Shown: positions 35,440-42,958 of the stretch, piece by piece
Layout of the letters: each line of letters starts with the position of its first letter
How positions within the stretch are numbered: position 1 is the first letter of the stretch
Assembly (NCBI RefSeq): GCF_009882985.1
Contig: NZ_WTUZ01000010.1
Location: 1,045,881 to 1,109,880, forward strand
Source of the DNA: Paenibacillus silvestris
Lineage (GTDB): Bacteria > Bacillota > Bacilli > Paenibacillales > NBRC-103111
Reading direction: 5' to 3'
Length of the DNA stretch: 64,000 bases
Translations under genes and position numbers: made by a program
The notes under the pieces: model-generated
Seen by the model: only the letters and a program-made list of their open reading frames with translations
What the model was told of the DNA's origin: nothing
Database searches by the model: none

Positions 35440-36723
35440 TTATTGATGTGTGACTGAGTAGTCGTACACCCAGTTCTCCGCATAGGCGTCAGGGCTTTCG
35501 CCAGGTGCAGTTGAATCATTGGACTGCGTGTAGTTTCCAATTTTGAAGAAACATCCGGTTACATTTTTCGTTTGCGTGTATGGCACAGTTTGACCATTGT
35601 ATTCATAGGAAATTACACCGTTTGCTACTATGATTTTAACCGTAAATAAAGTTCCAAGCGTATAGTTGCTATCGAGCAAATAGCCATGCGTGTTGTCCCC
35701 GTCTGTAATGTAAATTTTTGCTGTTGTGGAAACGCCGCCAGGATTATTGCCTTCGACACGGAAGACGGTCACATCATCATCGACATCGTGGATTTGGCCA
35801 ACGACCGTTTGCGGTTTAACCTGTGTCAGGTGAGTCACTTTTTGCTTAATGTACATCGTATGCGTTTTCCCGTCATTGCTGCCCCAGGCCATCTGATTGC
35901 TGGAGTCTCCCGATGTATAATTATCCTTCATCTCGCGCAGCTCGCTTCTTGGGTTGCTGGACCCGGACGTTGACACAGCGCCATGGTTAGCACGGAACTG
36001 AACAGCATAGCCATCCGCGTCGTGTACGACTTTGAACCAAGGATCAATCGAATACGTATTTAACGCTGGCTGTACAACCTCCAGTGGACTTGTGGAGCCG
36101 GATTGCTTCGGGATTGGTAAAGTGATTTTCCAATTTTTCAGATATAGGACATCAGATGGAAGTGTCGGTGTTGTAGGTGGCGTCGGTGTTGGTGTGGATG
36201 TTGGCGTTGCAGTAGGAGTTGGAGTTGGTGTTGAGCTGGTGCCGCTGTCAAGGGTAAAATCATCAAAGCGCACGTCCGAAGAGCCGGTGCTTCTAGTAAA
36301 AATCACAGCGCTGGTATTCGTCGCCCCTGTCGTAAAGTTGACGGTAAATTGCGTCCAGGCTGATGTAGTACCACCTGACGTAACTTCACTGCCACCAAAG
36401 GTGTTAGCGCCAATGGCGCCTTGACCGAGAATCCAGGCCTTCAGCGTGTAGCTGGTGTTTGCTGTAAGACCGGATATGGTTTGCTTGTATCCGCCACCGT
36501 TAGCTGTGGATTTGGCCGAACGCGTACCACTGTGATGATCGCTTGTGGAGATAGCAGCGGAACCGACTTTCGTCCACCCTGTTGCATCACTTTCGAAGCC
36601 AGGGTTAGTGATCGCAATGGATGCTGCTGTTACCGAGGTAACATTGCTAAAAATGAACGCAGAAGATAACAACAAGGAAAGCATGACTAAGTAATGAATC
36701 GGTTTTAGCATTTTTTTTCGCAT
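35440..36723 (-). CDS. Secreted PL7 alginate lyase with N-terminal carbohydrate-binding module
   Basis: A 427-residue secreted protein. There is a signal peptide (about 1-35), a beta-sandwich carbohydrate-binding module of the CBM4/9 type (about 36-165, NPGFESDATGWTK), a Pro-Thr repeat linker (about 170-195) and a PL7 alginate lyase domain. PL7 motifs seen are NPRSELREM (R-S-E-L-R), VVGQIHDVD (QIH) and CFFKIGNYTQ (YFKxGxYxQ-like). These degrade alginate or related uronate polymers. ATG 36723 follows AGGAGGATTATT. A LacI/cre-like operator lies about 160 bp upstream. Confidence 0.85.
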   Translation of the reverse strand: MRKKMLKPIHYLVMLSLLLSSAFIFSNVTSVTAASIAITNPGFESDATGWTKVGSAAISTSDHHSGTRSAKSTANGGGYKQTISGLTANTSYTLKAWILGQGAIGANTFGGSEVTSGGTTSAWTQFTVNFTTGATNTSAVIFTRSTGSSDVRFDDFTLDSGTSSTPTPTPTATPTSTPTPTPPTTPTLPSDVLYLKNWKITLPIPKQSGSTSPLEVVQPALNTYSIDPWFKVVHDADGYAVQFRANHGAVSTSGSSNPRSELREMKDNYTSGDSSNQMAWGSNDGKTHTMYIKQKVTHLTQVKPQTVVGQIHDVDDDVTVFRVEGNNPGGVSTTAKIYITDGDNTHGYLLDSNYTLGTLFTVKIIVANGVISYEYNGQTVPYTQTKNVTGCFFKIGNYTQSNDSTAPGESPDAYAENWVYDYSVTHQ

Positions 36724-36879
36724 AATAATCCTCCTAGTCAATGATTAGAATTTAGTGTTCGAAGCCGAGCGCATTGCTGTTAATTCAGATAAACAGGCGT
36801 AAGGCATGCTTGGAGTGAACAGACGGCTTAACTCGAAATGCGACCTCCTTTCACGTTTGAATACTAACGTTTATTTCCG

Positions 36880-36906
36880 TGTAAGCGCTTAACAATGTTC
36901 ATTATA
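36880..36906 (-). promoter_or_regulatory. Promoter with LacI/cre-like operator of the alginate lyase gene
   Basis: On the minus strand TATAAT (36901-36906) is followed by TGTTAAGCGCTTACA (36880-36894), which overlaps the expected start site. Its core matches the iol operators (TTAAGCGCTTAA) at 11 of 12 positions and also resembles a cre site. The -35 box is poor. Between here and 37040 I see only A/T-rich DNA. Confidence 0.55.
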
Positions 36907-37108
36907 GTTAATATTTTCCTGTTTCTGTGGCGTTTTTTTTAGGTACACTTGTGTTATTCGTAGAGTGAGTGCAAAAAAGGGGCTGACGGATCAAACTGCC
37001 CAATCCCTCCCCCCTTCCTGTGCAGCCAGCCTCCACCCTACTAACCTAGAATAAATTCTAGAAAACCTAGCGAAAATTCCGCTAAGGCTCTACTTAGGCA
37101 GTACTCAA

Positions 37109-37288
37109 AGGAACTGGAGTCCGCTATTTGGCGAAAATCGAGCTGTTTCCTCTGTGCAGGGGAACTGTAGGGCTTTATTTGTCTCACGATACGCGTTTTC
37201 GAGTGAATCCCGGTCAAATAGCGGATCGTAGATCCCTATAGACGAGGGAGATATGGATTATCCAGGAAATAAAGGATCATAGTTCCCC
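37109..37288. repeat. Intergenic repeat family A, locus 3
   Basis: Two forward copies (37109-37131, 37158-37181) and two inverted copies (37213-37236, 37265-37288) of the GGAACTRYAGKCCGCTATTTG-type unit, at spacings close to those at 14781-14960. No ORF is evident in 37000-37340. Confidence 0.65.
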
Positions 37289-37336
37289 ACAAAGTCATGA
37301 GAGTGAAGTACACCGAAAAGTGAACTACTCGACTCC

Positions 37337-37388
37337 AAAAAAATCAAAAAAGGCCGCTCCCTCAGAAGATAATCTTCCAGGAGCAGCC
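37337..37388 (-). terminator. Terminator after the aldo/keto reductase gene
   Basis: Minus-strand stem GGCTGCTCC / GGGAGCGGCC with an inner GAAGAT/ATCTTC pairing, followed by TTTTTTGATTTTTTT. It lies about 75 bp beyond the stop at 37464. Confidence 0.8.
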
Positions 37389-37463
37389 CTCTATTACCTA
37401 TGCCGTTTGGTTACACTCCTCACCTACACAGGTGAGGAGCAACATGCCTCCAGCCGTCATGAC

Positions 37464-38465
37464 TTAATTCCGAACCAAATCCGCTTGTGTGCTTCTCGTC
37501 ACCGCATCGAGCTCTTTCAGCTCTTCCAGCGTCAACTTCTCAGCAACTGTTGGCAAAATGTCTGTGATATGATGCGGCTTGGACACACCAAGAATCGCAG
37601 ATGTAACTCCCTGCACGCTAAGAACCCAGCTCAGCGCTAACTGAGCAAGTGTCCAACCTTTGCGCGCTGCGATTGGCTTCAGCTGCTCCACAAGGTGGAA
37701 ATGCCGCTCTTGCTCCAGCAGCGCTTGCAGCCGTTTCTCATTCGCTGCGCCACGAGTTCCTGCCGGCGCTTGCTGACCATAGGCGTATTTCCCAGTCAGA
37801 AGACCACGCCCCAGTGGACTGTACACGATAACGCCTACGCCCTCGGAGATGGCGAACGGCAGCAGCTCCTGTTCGATTCCGCGTGCAATCAAGCTGTATT
37901 CTGGCTGGACGCTTTCGAAGCGTTCAAGCCGCTGCAGCGCAGATATGCCATGAGCTTTGGCGATCTGCCATGCCGCATAGTTCGAGGCGCCAATGTAGCG
38001 AACTTTCCCTTGACGAACGAGGTCGTCAAGCGCTCGCAAAGTTTCTTCGAGCGGCGTTTGTTCGTCGAATCTATGTACTTGGTATAAGTCAATGTAGTCC
38101 GTTTTCAGCCGTTTAAGACTATTTTCAACAGCACGGTAGATATGGTATCGGCTCTGACCAGCATCGTTCGGGCCTAGTCCAACACGGCCGTGAACTTTGG
38201 TTGCAAGCACGATTTCATGACGGCGAGCGCCCAGCAAGTTGCCGAGAATCGTTTCGGACTCACCAGTTTCAAGCGGATTATCCTTGTCCATTCCAGAGCC
38301 GTACACATCAGCTGTATCAATAAGGGTAATCCCCGAATCAAGCGCAGTATCCAGCACTTCTGCAGATTCCTTTTCCCCGATCCATCTGCCGAAAGCCATC
38401 GTGCCTAAACTTACTTCCGATACGCGCAACCCTGATCTGCCTAGTCGTCTTTGTCCAATACTCAT
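37464..38465 (-). CDS. Aldo/keto reductase
   Basis: A 333-residue NADPH-dependent TIM-barrel oxidoreductase. The catalytic tetrad is visible: D in LIDTADVYGSG, Y in the same motif, K in VLATKVHGRVG and H in YQVHRFDEQ. Signature SNYAAWQIAKAHG and the C-terminal NADPH-binding TSAILGVSKPHH. ATG 38465 follows GGGAG by 9 bases. Similar enzymes reduce sugar aldehydes, methylglyoxal or other carbonyls; substrate is not known. A palindrome (38563-38579) upstream may be an operator. Confidence 0.9.
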   Translation of the reverse strand: MSIGQRRLGRSGLRVSEVSLGTMAFGRWIGEKESAEVLDTALDSGITLIDTADVYGSGMDKDNPLETGESETILGNLLGARRHEIVLATKVHGRVGLGPNDAGQSRYHIYRAVENSLKRLKTDYIDLYQVHRFDEQTPLEETLRALDDLVRQGKVRYIGASNYAAWQIAKAHGISALQRLERFESVQPEYSLIARGIEQELLPFAISEGVGVIVYSPLGRGLLTGKYAYGQQAPAGTRGAANEKRLQALLEQERHFHLVEQLKPIAARKGWTLAQLALSWVLSVQGVTSAILGVSKPHHITDILPTVAEKLTLEELKELDAVTRSTQADLVRN

Positions 38466-38490
38466 TTCCACATCTCCCTGTCTGTTAGTT

Positions 38491-38525
38491 AATAAAAAAA
38501 AAGGACAATCCATCAAAGGATTGCC
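38491..38525 (-). terminator. Terminator between the Spo0E-like gene and the aldo/keto reductase
   Basis: Minus-strand stem GGCAATCC / GGATTGTCC with loop TTTGAT and a T9 tail. It lies about 105 bp beyond the Spo0E-like stop and 35 bp before the reductase start, so it may also attenuate the reductase. Confidence 0.75.
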
Positions 38526-38562
38526 TCCGTTTTCTACGGTCGGTCAAACTGCTTTACTTAAA

Positions 38563-38579
38563 CCAAGTTAATCACTTGG
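38563..38579. promoter_or_regulatory. Palindromic operator candidate upstream of the aldo/keto reductase
   Basis: CCAAGT-TAATC-ACTTGG, a 17-bp inverted repeat about 100 bp upstream of the reductase start. A regulator is not known. Confidence 0.35.
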
Positions 38580-38629
38580 ATTAATCCCATATTATCACCG
38601 CGATGTCTCATCGTCAACCTGCTGATTGT

Positions 38630-38776
38630 TTATTTCAGCACGTAGTACCGGATAATATATTCATCCAATTGTTGGCTAATCGCAACGACCTTTTCATGGG
38701 TAAAACAGCCGTGACGTTCGGCTTCCTCTATCATCTTCATGCGAAGTGCTTCAATTTTCTGTAGGATTAGTTCCAT
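38630..38776 (-). CDS. Spo0E-like sporulation regulatory protein
   Basis: A 48-residue protein starting MELILQKIEALRMKM, with the family signature SQQLDEYIIRYY (SQxLD). Spo0E-type phosphatases remove phosphate from Spo0A~P and so restrain sporulation. It has the two-helix pattern of the family and usual length. The ribosome site is weak (GTGGTGTG region), so the start rests on family homology. It lies downstream of the PAS kinase on the same strand, 149 bp away. A Spo0A-box-like TTTGTCGAC is at 38856-38864. Confidence 0.82.
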   Translation of the reverse strand: MELILQKIEALRMKMIEEAERHGCFTHEKVVAISQQLDEYIIRYYVLK

Positions 38777-38855
38777 CTCGACAATTCACACCACTTCTGT
38801 TCAGTATCGTTAGTTTCTTTATTATAAATCATGATTCCTCAGAAGTTTGTAAAAC

Positions 38856-38864
38856 TTTGTCGAC
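38856..38864 (+). promoter_or_regulatory. Spo0A-box-like site upstream of the Spo0E-like gene
   Basis: TTTGTCGAC matches 8 of 9 positions of TTTGTCGAA, the consensus Spo0A box. It lies about 80 bp upstream of the Spo0E-like start. Confidence 0.35.
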
Positions 38865-38924
38865 ATGCTTTGAAGAAATTGTGAAATATTATTTCAAATG
38901 AAAAAGACGTTGAAAGTACTCTTT

Positions 38925-40766
38925 TTATAGCACAAAAGGGAGCTCGATATCAATCATAGTCCCTACTCCCAACTTGCTTTGAACCTTCATACTTCCTTGG
39001 TGCGCTTCGATAATCCGATAACAAACCATCATTCCGAGCCCAGTTCCTTCTTCTTTTGTTGTAAAAAAGGGATCACCCAGTCTAGGAATAAGCTCCTCAG
39101 CAATTCCAATTCCATTGTCTTTGAGCTTAATTGACATTTTCTTATGTCCAAGACGCTGAATAACAATATCAATAATTCCGCCACCAGGCATGGCCTCTAC
39201 GGAATTTTTCAACAGATTAATGAATACCTGCTTCAACTGGCCCTCATCGCTTTTAACCATATATACGTCTTCATTCCTGCTATCGAATTGAATCTCGACA
39301 TTATGCAGGAGCGCTTGGGGCTGAAGCAGAGAGACTACATTCTCGATAATGTCACAGATGTTTTTATCTTCGAACCTACTTCTTTGCGGCTTCGAAATAA
39401 GCATGAACTCGTTCACGATGCTGTTGATTCGATTTAATTCAACCAACATGATGTCTGTGTATTCGGCTATCTTTTTGGTAGGAGCGCACTTAATAAGCTT
39501 CAAAAAACCAACAAGCGAAGTCAGCGGATTTCGAATCTCATGCGCGATTCCTGCTGCTAACTGTCCGACAACGGAGAGCTTCTCCGATTGAAGCAGCATC
39601 TCTTCCGCAGTTTTGCGTTCGGTGATATCCCTTAGAACCGTCTGGATTACAGGACGTTCCAGATAGTTATGCAGAACGACAGATGAAGCCTCGATAGCGA
39701 TGCGTTCCCCGTGCAGACCTAACAGATTCAGTTCAATAAACGGTATATATTTATCTACGAGCTCAACGGATTTGACTCTTTCTTTGAAAATCTCATGGAA
39801 ATCGGGATGTATGAATGCCGTAAGACTTTTACCTATCACTTCATTCTGCGTTATTGCCCCTAATAGCCTGAGCCCGATATCGTTGATATAACAAATAATT
39901 CCTTCCTGATGCACAACGATCGGCTCCGGCAGCAATTTAATCATGCGCCTATATTCTTCGTCTCGTTCGCGAACGATAGTTTCCATCACTTTTTTATGCG
40001 TAATATCTCTGCACAGCAGTTGGACCGACGGTTTGCCTAAATATTCAACTAGAACCGCTCTGATTTCGACATTGATCAGTTGATTATCGAGCCTTACCAA
40101 TTTCTTTTCAATAATTTCTGTAGGCTTCTCTGCTTTTATTAGATGTTCAATCTGGTCTTGAAGCTCGTTTCTTTCATCCGGATGAATAAACGCTAAGGCT
40201 AACTTCCCTCGAAGCTGATTTTCACTTTCAGCGCCTACTAGCCGTAATGCGGCTGGATTTGCATAAACGATAACTGAGTCGCTGTAGACAATAATGGGCT
40301 CTGGTGAGTGTTCAACCAAGTTACGATAGCGTTCTTCGCTCTCTTTCAGTTTCACATCTTCCATTTTACGATTGGAAATGTCTCTAGCTACTTCGACCAG
40401 CGCAAATATACGCCCTTCATTGTCCTTTAGTGGGGAAATGGTCATACTAGCAAAAAAAGAATCGCCGTTTTTACGAAGCTTATGCGTTTCATAACACTCT
40501 GCTTGATCATTAAGAATCACATGTGAATGGACATTTCTTACTCGATCTACTTCGTATAGGGGAACCGTCTTTAGACACTTACTATAAACTTCATCATTCG
40601 TCCAACCGTACATTTGTTCATACGCTTTGTTTACCTGCAAAATGTGGTTTTGAAGATCAATAACCGCAATGCTGGCATTTGTATGGTTAAAACAAAGGTC
40701 GAATAGTTGGTTAATTTGCTGCATCCAATTTGTCGGTATTGGTTTACTCTGTATCCTATTATCCAT
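38925..40766 (-). CDS. PAS-domain sensor histidine kinase (sporulation-kinase-like)
   Basis: A 613-residue soluble kinase. Three PAS domains are apparent (about 15-135, 145-260, 270-390), each ending in a VxRDITxRK-type segment. Then HisKA with phospho-His in AAGIAHEIRNPLTSLVGFLKLI (about 415) and HATPase with N-box NLLKNSVEAMP, G1 DNGIGI and G2 GTGLGM. No membrane segment is seen. The layout matches KinA/KinC-like kinases feeding the Spo0A phosphorelay. ATG 40766 follows GAGG by 9 bases. The Spo0E-like gene is immediately downstream, so activator and restraint of Spo0A are neighbours. Confidence 0.88.
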   Translation of the reverse strand: MDNRIQSKPIPTNWMQQINQLFDLCFNHTNASIAVIDLQNHILQVNKAYEQMYGWTNDEVYSKCLKTVPLYEVDRVRNVHSHVILNDQAECYETHKLRKNGDSFFASMTISPLKDNEGRIFALVEVARDISNRKMEDVKLKESEERYRNLVEHSPEPIIVYSDSVIVYANPAALRLVGAESENQLRGKLALAFIHPDERNELQDQIEHLIKAEKPTEIIEKKLVRLDNQLINVEIRAVLVEYLGKPSVQLLCRDITHKKVMETIVRERDEEYRRMIKLLPEPIVVHQEGIICYINDIGLRLLGAITQNEVIGKSLTAFIHPDFHEIFKERVKSVELVDKYIPFIELNLLGLHGERIAIEASSVVLHNYLERPVIQTVLRDITERKTAEEMLLQSEKLSVVGQLAAGIAHEIRNPLTSLVGFLKLIKCAPTKKIAEYTDIMLVELNRINSIVNEFMLISKPQRSRFEDKNICDIIENVVSLLQPQALLHNVEIQFDSRNEDVYMVKSDEGQLKQVFINLLKNSVEAMPGGGIIDIVIQRLGHKKMSIKLKDNGIGIAEELIPRLGDPFFTTKEEGTGLGMMVCYRIIEAHQGSMKVQSKLGVGTMIDIELPFVL

Positions 40767-40877
40767 GTTGTTTGTCCTCACCCTATCAATAAACGCATGT
40801 TATTTACTAACAATTCGTTGTTCTTCTGCATTTTCCTTTCCAGATTAGAGCAAAAAGCAAATTTCCACTTTATGGAT

Positions 40878-40886
40878 ATTGTCGAA
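40878..40886 (+). promoter_or_regulatory. Spo0A-box-like site upstream of the PAS kinase
   Basis: ATTGTCGAA (TTGTCGAA core) matches 8 of 9 positions of the Spo0A box, about 110 bp upstream of the kinase start. Confidence 0.35.
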
Positions 40887-40891
40887 TATGC

Positions 40892-40927
40892 AAAAAGGAG
40901 AGGCTCAGCAAGAGCCTTCTCCTTTTT
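40892..40927. terminator. Bidirectional terminator between PhyH and the PAS kinase
   Basis: AAAAAGGAGAGGCTC / AGAGCCTTCTCCTTTTT with loop AGCA, a near-perfect hairpin flanked by A and T runs. It ends the PhyH transcript. Confidence 0.88.
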
Positions 40928-40978
40928 TAGGGACAGCATCCCTCAAATATCGACCAAATTTTTCCATTTCAAACCAAA

Positions 40979-41857
40979 CTAGCCTGGCGAGACAGGGGAA
41001 TGCTCTATCCGATTTGCCAGCCAATCCTCTAACGTAGCAATTCGATCTGGATACTTATAGCTTCTTGCCAGGAAACCAGCTCCATGGCCTGGCATGGGGT
41101 CCTGGTCTGTAGGCTGATAACGCAGATCTACACTCCAGCGTACCTCATCGGATAAATTAGGCGTTGACATATGCAAACAACGGTCATTAAACAGAATCGC
41201 GCTTCCTGCAGAAACCGGAAGAACAACTGTCTCCGTTTTGCCCAATTGGCTTTCACGCAAAGCTGTGTACCCTGTTCCTGTATCTGATTCTTGATGCCAC
41301 TTCAGTAAGCGCTTACGGTGAGTGCGCGGTTTAATATGCAGACAACCGTTAATCTCATTTGCATCGACTAGAGGAATCCAAACCGTGATCACGGGATTGG
41401 AATTGGCATCAGGCCAATAGGATTTATCTTGGTGCCAAGGCACAGCGCCTGCGGCAACCTTTGGAATTTTCGGTCGCGTATTATATACCGGATTGGAGAA
41501 CAGCTCGCCGCCGATTAACGACTCAACCGCATCCAAAATCTTGGGATTGCTCATTAAGTGAAAATAACCGGGAATCCTATCTCTCCAGCTTCTTCCATAT
41601 TTCAGAAAATGATCTGCAGTTAAATCTTTAAATAACTCCGCCAGACGATATTTAAAAGGACGACCTTCTAATTTGTCATGAATGAGACCTGCCTCCATAA
41701 GCTCCTCCGCAATTTGCGAGACCTTGGTCGTCATTGCTTCAATCGCCTGCGCGAGATCCTCTTCCTGAAGCAGATTAGGAATTACCAGATAGCCTTCTGT
41801 GTTATAAAAGTCAATTTGCTCTTTGCTCAAACTTCCGCCGATTTGGCTCACGTTCAT
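40979..41857 (-). CDS. Phytanoyl-CoA dioxygenase family protein
   Basis: A 292-residue 2-oxoglutarate/Fe(II) oxygenase of the PhyH family. The iron site is seen in VPWHQDKSYWP (HxD) and CLHMSTPN (distal His), and the 2-oxoglutarate arginine in VRWSVDLRYQ. ATG 41857 is chosen because AGGAGG lies 10 bases upstream; an earlier ATG abuts the site. Divergent from an AraC gene, so probably induced by an aromatic, sugar or secondary metabolite. Substrate is unknown; relatives hydroxylate lipids, ectoine or toxins. Confidence 0.9.
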   Translation of the reverse strand: MNVSQIGGSLSKEQIDFYNTEGYLVIPNLLQEEDLAQAIEAMTTKVSQIAEELMEAGLIHDKLEGRPFKYRLAELFKDLTADHFLKYGRSWRDRIPGYFHLMSNPKILDAVESLIGGELFSNPVYNTRPKIPKVAAGAVPWHQDKSYWPDANSNPVITVWIPLVDANEINGCLHIKPRTHRKRLLKWHQESDTGTGYTALRESQLGKTETVVLPVSAGSAILFNDRCLHMSTPNLSDEVRWSVDLRYQPTDQDPMPGHGAGFLARSYKYPDRIATLEDWLANRIEHSPVSPG

Positions 41858-42031
41858 TGTTCCCATTCCTCCTCAAAGGTGATCTACACTTATTAATTTA
41901 GCATCTTTGCGTTAGAACGTATTTATCCTGCCGTTCAAAGATTGATCAATTCTTCCGGTAATTTCTTTTCAACCAGATCATTATGACTTACTATTAGATG
42001 ATAAACCTGCGTTTAAAAGGGAGACCGTCCG

Positions 42032-42892
42032 ATGCCAATTTTGACAGCGATGAATCCAGCCGTAAGAACTGCCCACCATTACCGTTTTCCTTATGAGAAA
42101 AATGGCAGCGAATCCTTCCGTTTAGGCTATTGCTATGCCTTCCACCTCGTGACTGGCGGCAAAGGAGCCGTTACCCTCCCTTCCGGTACCTATCCCATAG
42201 CCAAAGGCGATTTGCTCTATTTTCCACCTAAGCTGCAGCACTCTTTTCATTCAGACGCTGCGCATGCACTATCCACCTATAATATTTATTGTGACTTATG
42301 GGAAACGCGACCAGACGCTGGACAAAAGCATCTTGTTTGGAAAGAAGCCGATTTCGATCCTCACATATTGACAGCTATGGAACCGAATGCTGACTTAGAC
42401 AATCTGCCCAATCTGCTCCATTTCCAGCATCAAAGCGCCATTACTGATCTGTTCGCCCTAGTCGTGGAGCAGCATCAGAATTCCGCGCCCTATTCAGACG
42501 CTATCGCCACAAGCCTCCTTCAAGCCTTGGTGCTAAAAATTGTTCAACTGCATACCTACACGCCGTTCATTGATTTCCGCATCAAGCCTCTGCTTGATAA
42601 TATTCATAAGAAAGCCTACATGGGCTCCAGTTATGAATCATGGCTGGAACAAAGCAAACTGAAGAAAACGCAATTCCACCAACTGTTCAAACAAGCTACG
42701 GGCATGTCGCCCAAGGCTTACTGGACTTCCGTCATTATGAAGCAAGCCGCAGCCGCATTGAAAGAGAGCGCCCGATCGGTCACAGACATCGCCGAGGATT
42801 TAGGTTACTCCTCTATCCATCATTTCAGCAAGCAGTTCACGCTGTATTATGGCATCTCCCCTTCGGAGTACCGGAATCGGCAGCGGTCTTAA
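42032..42892 (+). CDS. AraC family transcriptional regulator
   Basis: A 286-residue regulator with a cupin N-terminus (LVTGGKGAVTLPSG and GDLLYFPPKLQHSF) and two HTH units (SYESWLEQSKLKKTQFHQLFKQATG, LGYSSIHHFSKQFTLYYG). GGGAG lies 9 bases before the ATG. Divergent from the PhyH gene and likely its regulator. A bidirectional terminator follows it. Confidence 0.9.
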   Translation: MPILTAMNPAVRTAHHYRFPYEKNGSESFRLGYCYAFHLVTGGKGAVTLPSGTYPIAKGDLLYFPPKLQHSFHSDAAHALSTYNIYCDLWETRPDAGQKHLVWKEADFDPHILTAMEPNADLDNLPNLLHFQHQSAITDLFALVVEQHQNSAPYSDAIATSLLQALVLKIVQLHTYTPFIDFRIKPLLDNIHKKAYMGSSYESWLEQSKLKKTQFHQLFKQATGMSPKAYWTSVIMKQAAAALKESARSVTDIAEDLGYSSIHHFSKQFTLYYGISPSEYRNRQRS

Positions 42893-42900
42893 AATGATAA

Positions 42901-42930
42901 AAACCTTAGCGAGAATTTCGCTAAGGTTTA
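42901..42930. terminator. Bidirectional terminator between AraC and the GHKL ATPase
   Basis: AAACCTTAGCGA / TTCGCTAAGGTTT with loop GAAT, between convergent genes. Confidence 0.8.
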
Positions 42931-42958
42931 TTTGAGAGAGACGGCACGTTTCGGCCGC

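Noticed and set aside
36840..36856. Strong AAAGGAGG site 120 bp upstream of the lyase start, suggesting a leader peptide
   Set aside because: No start codon at a useful distance; the nearest frame ends after two codons.
41304..41317. GTAAGCGCTTAC palindrome resembling the iol operators
   Set aside because: It lies inside the PhyH coding sequence, far from its start, and fits the codons; I saw no evidence for regulation.
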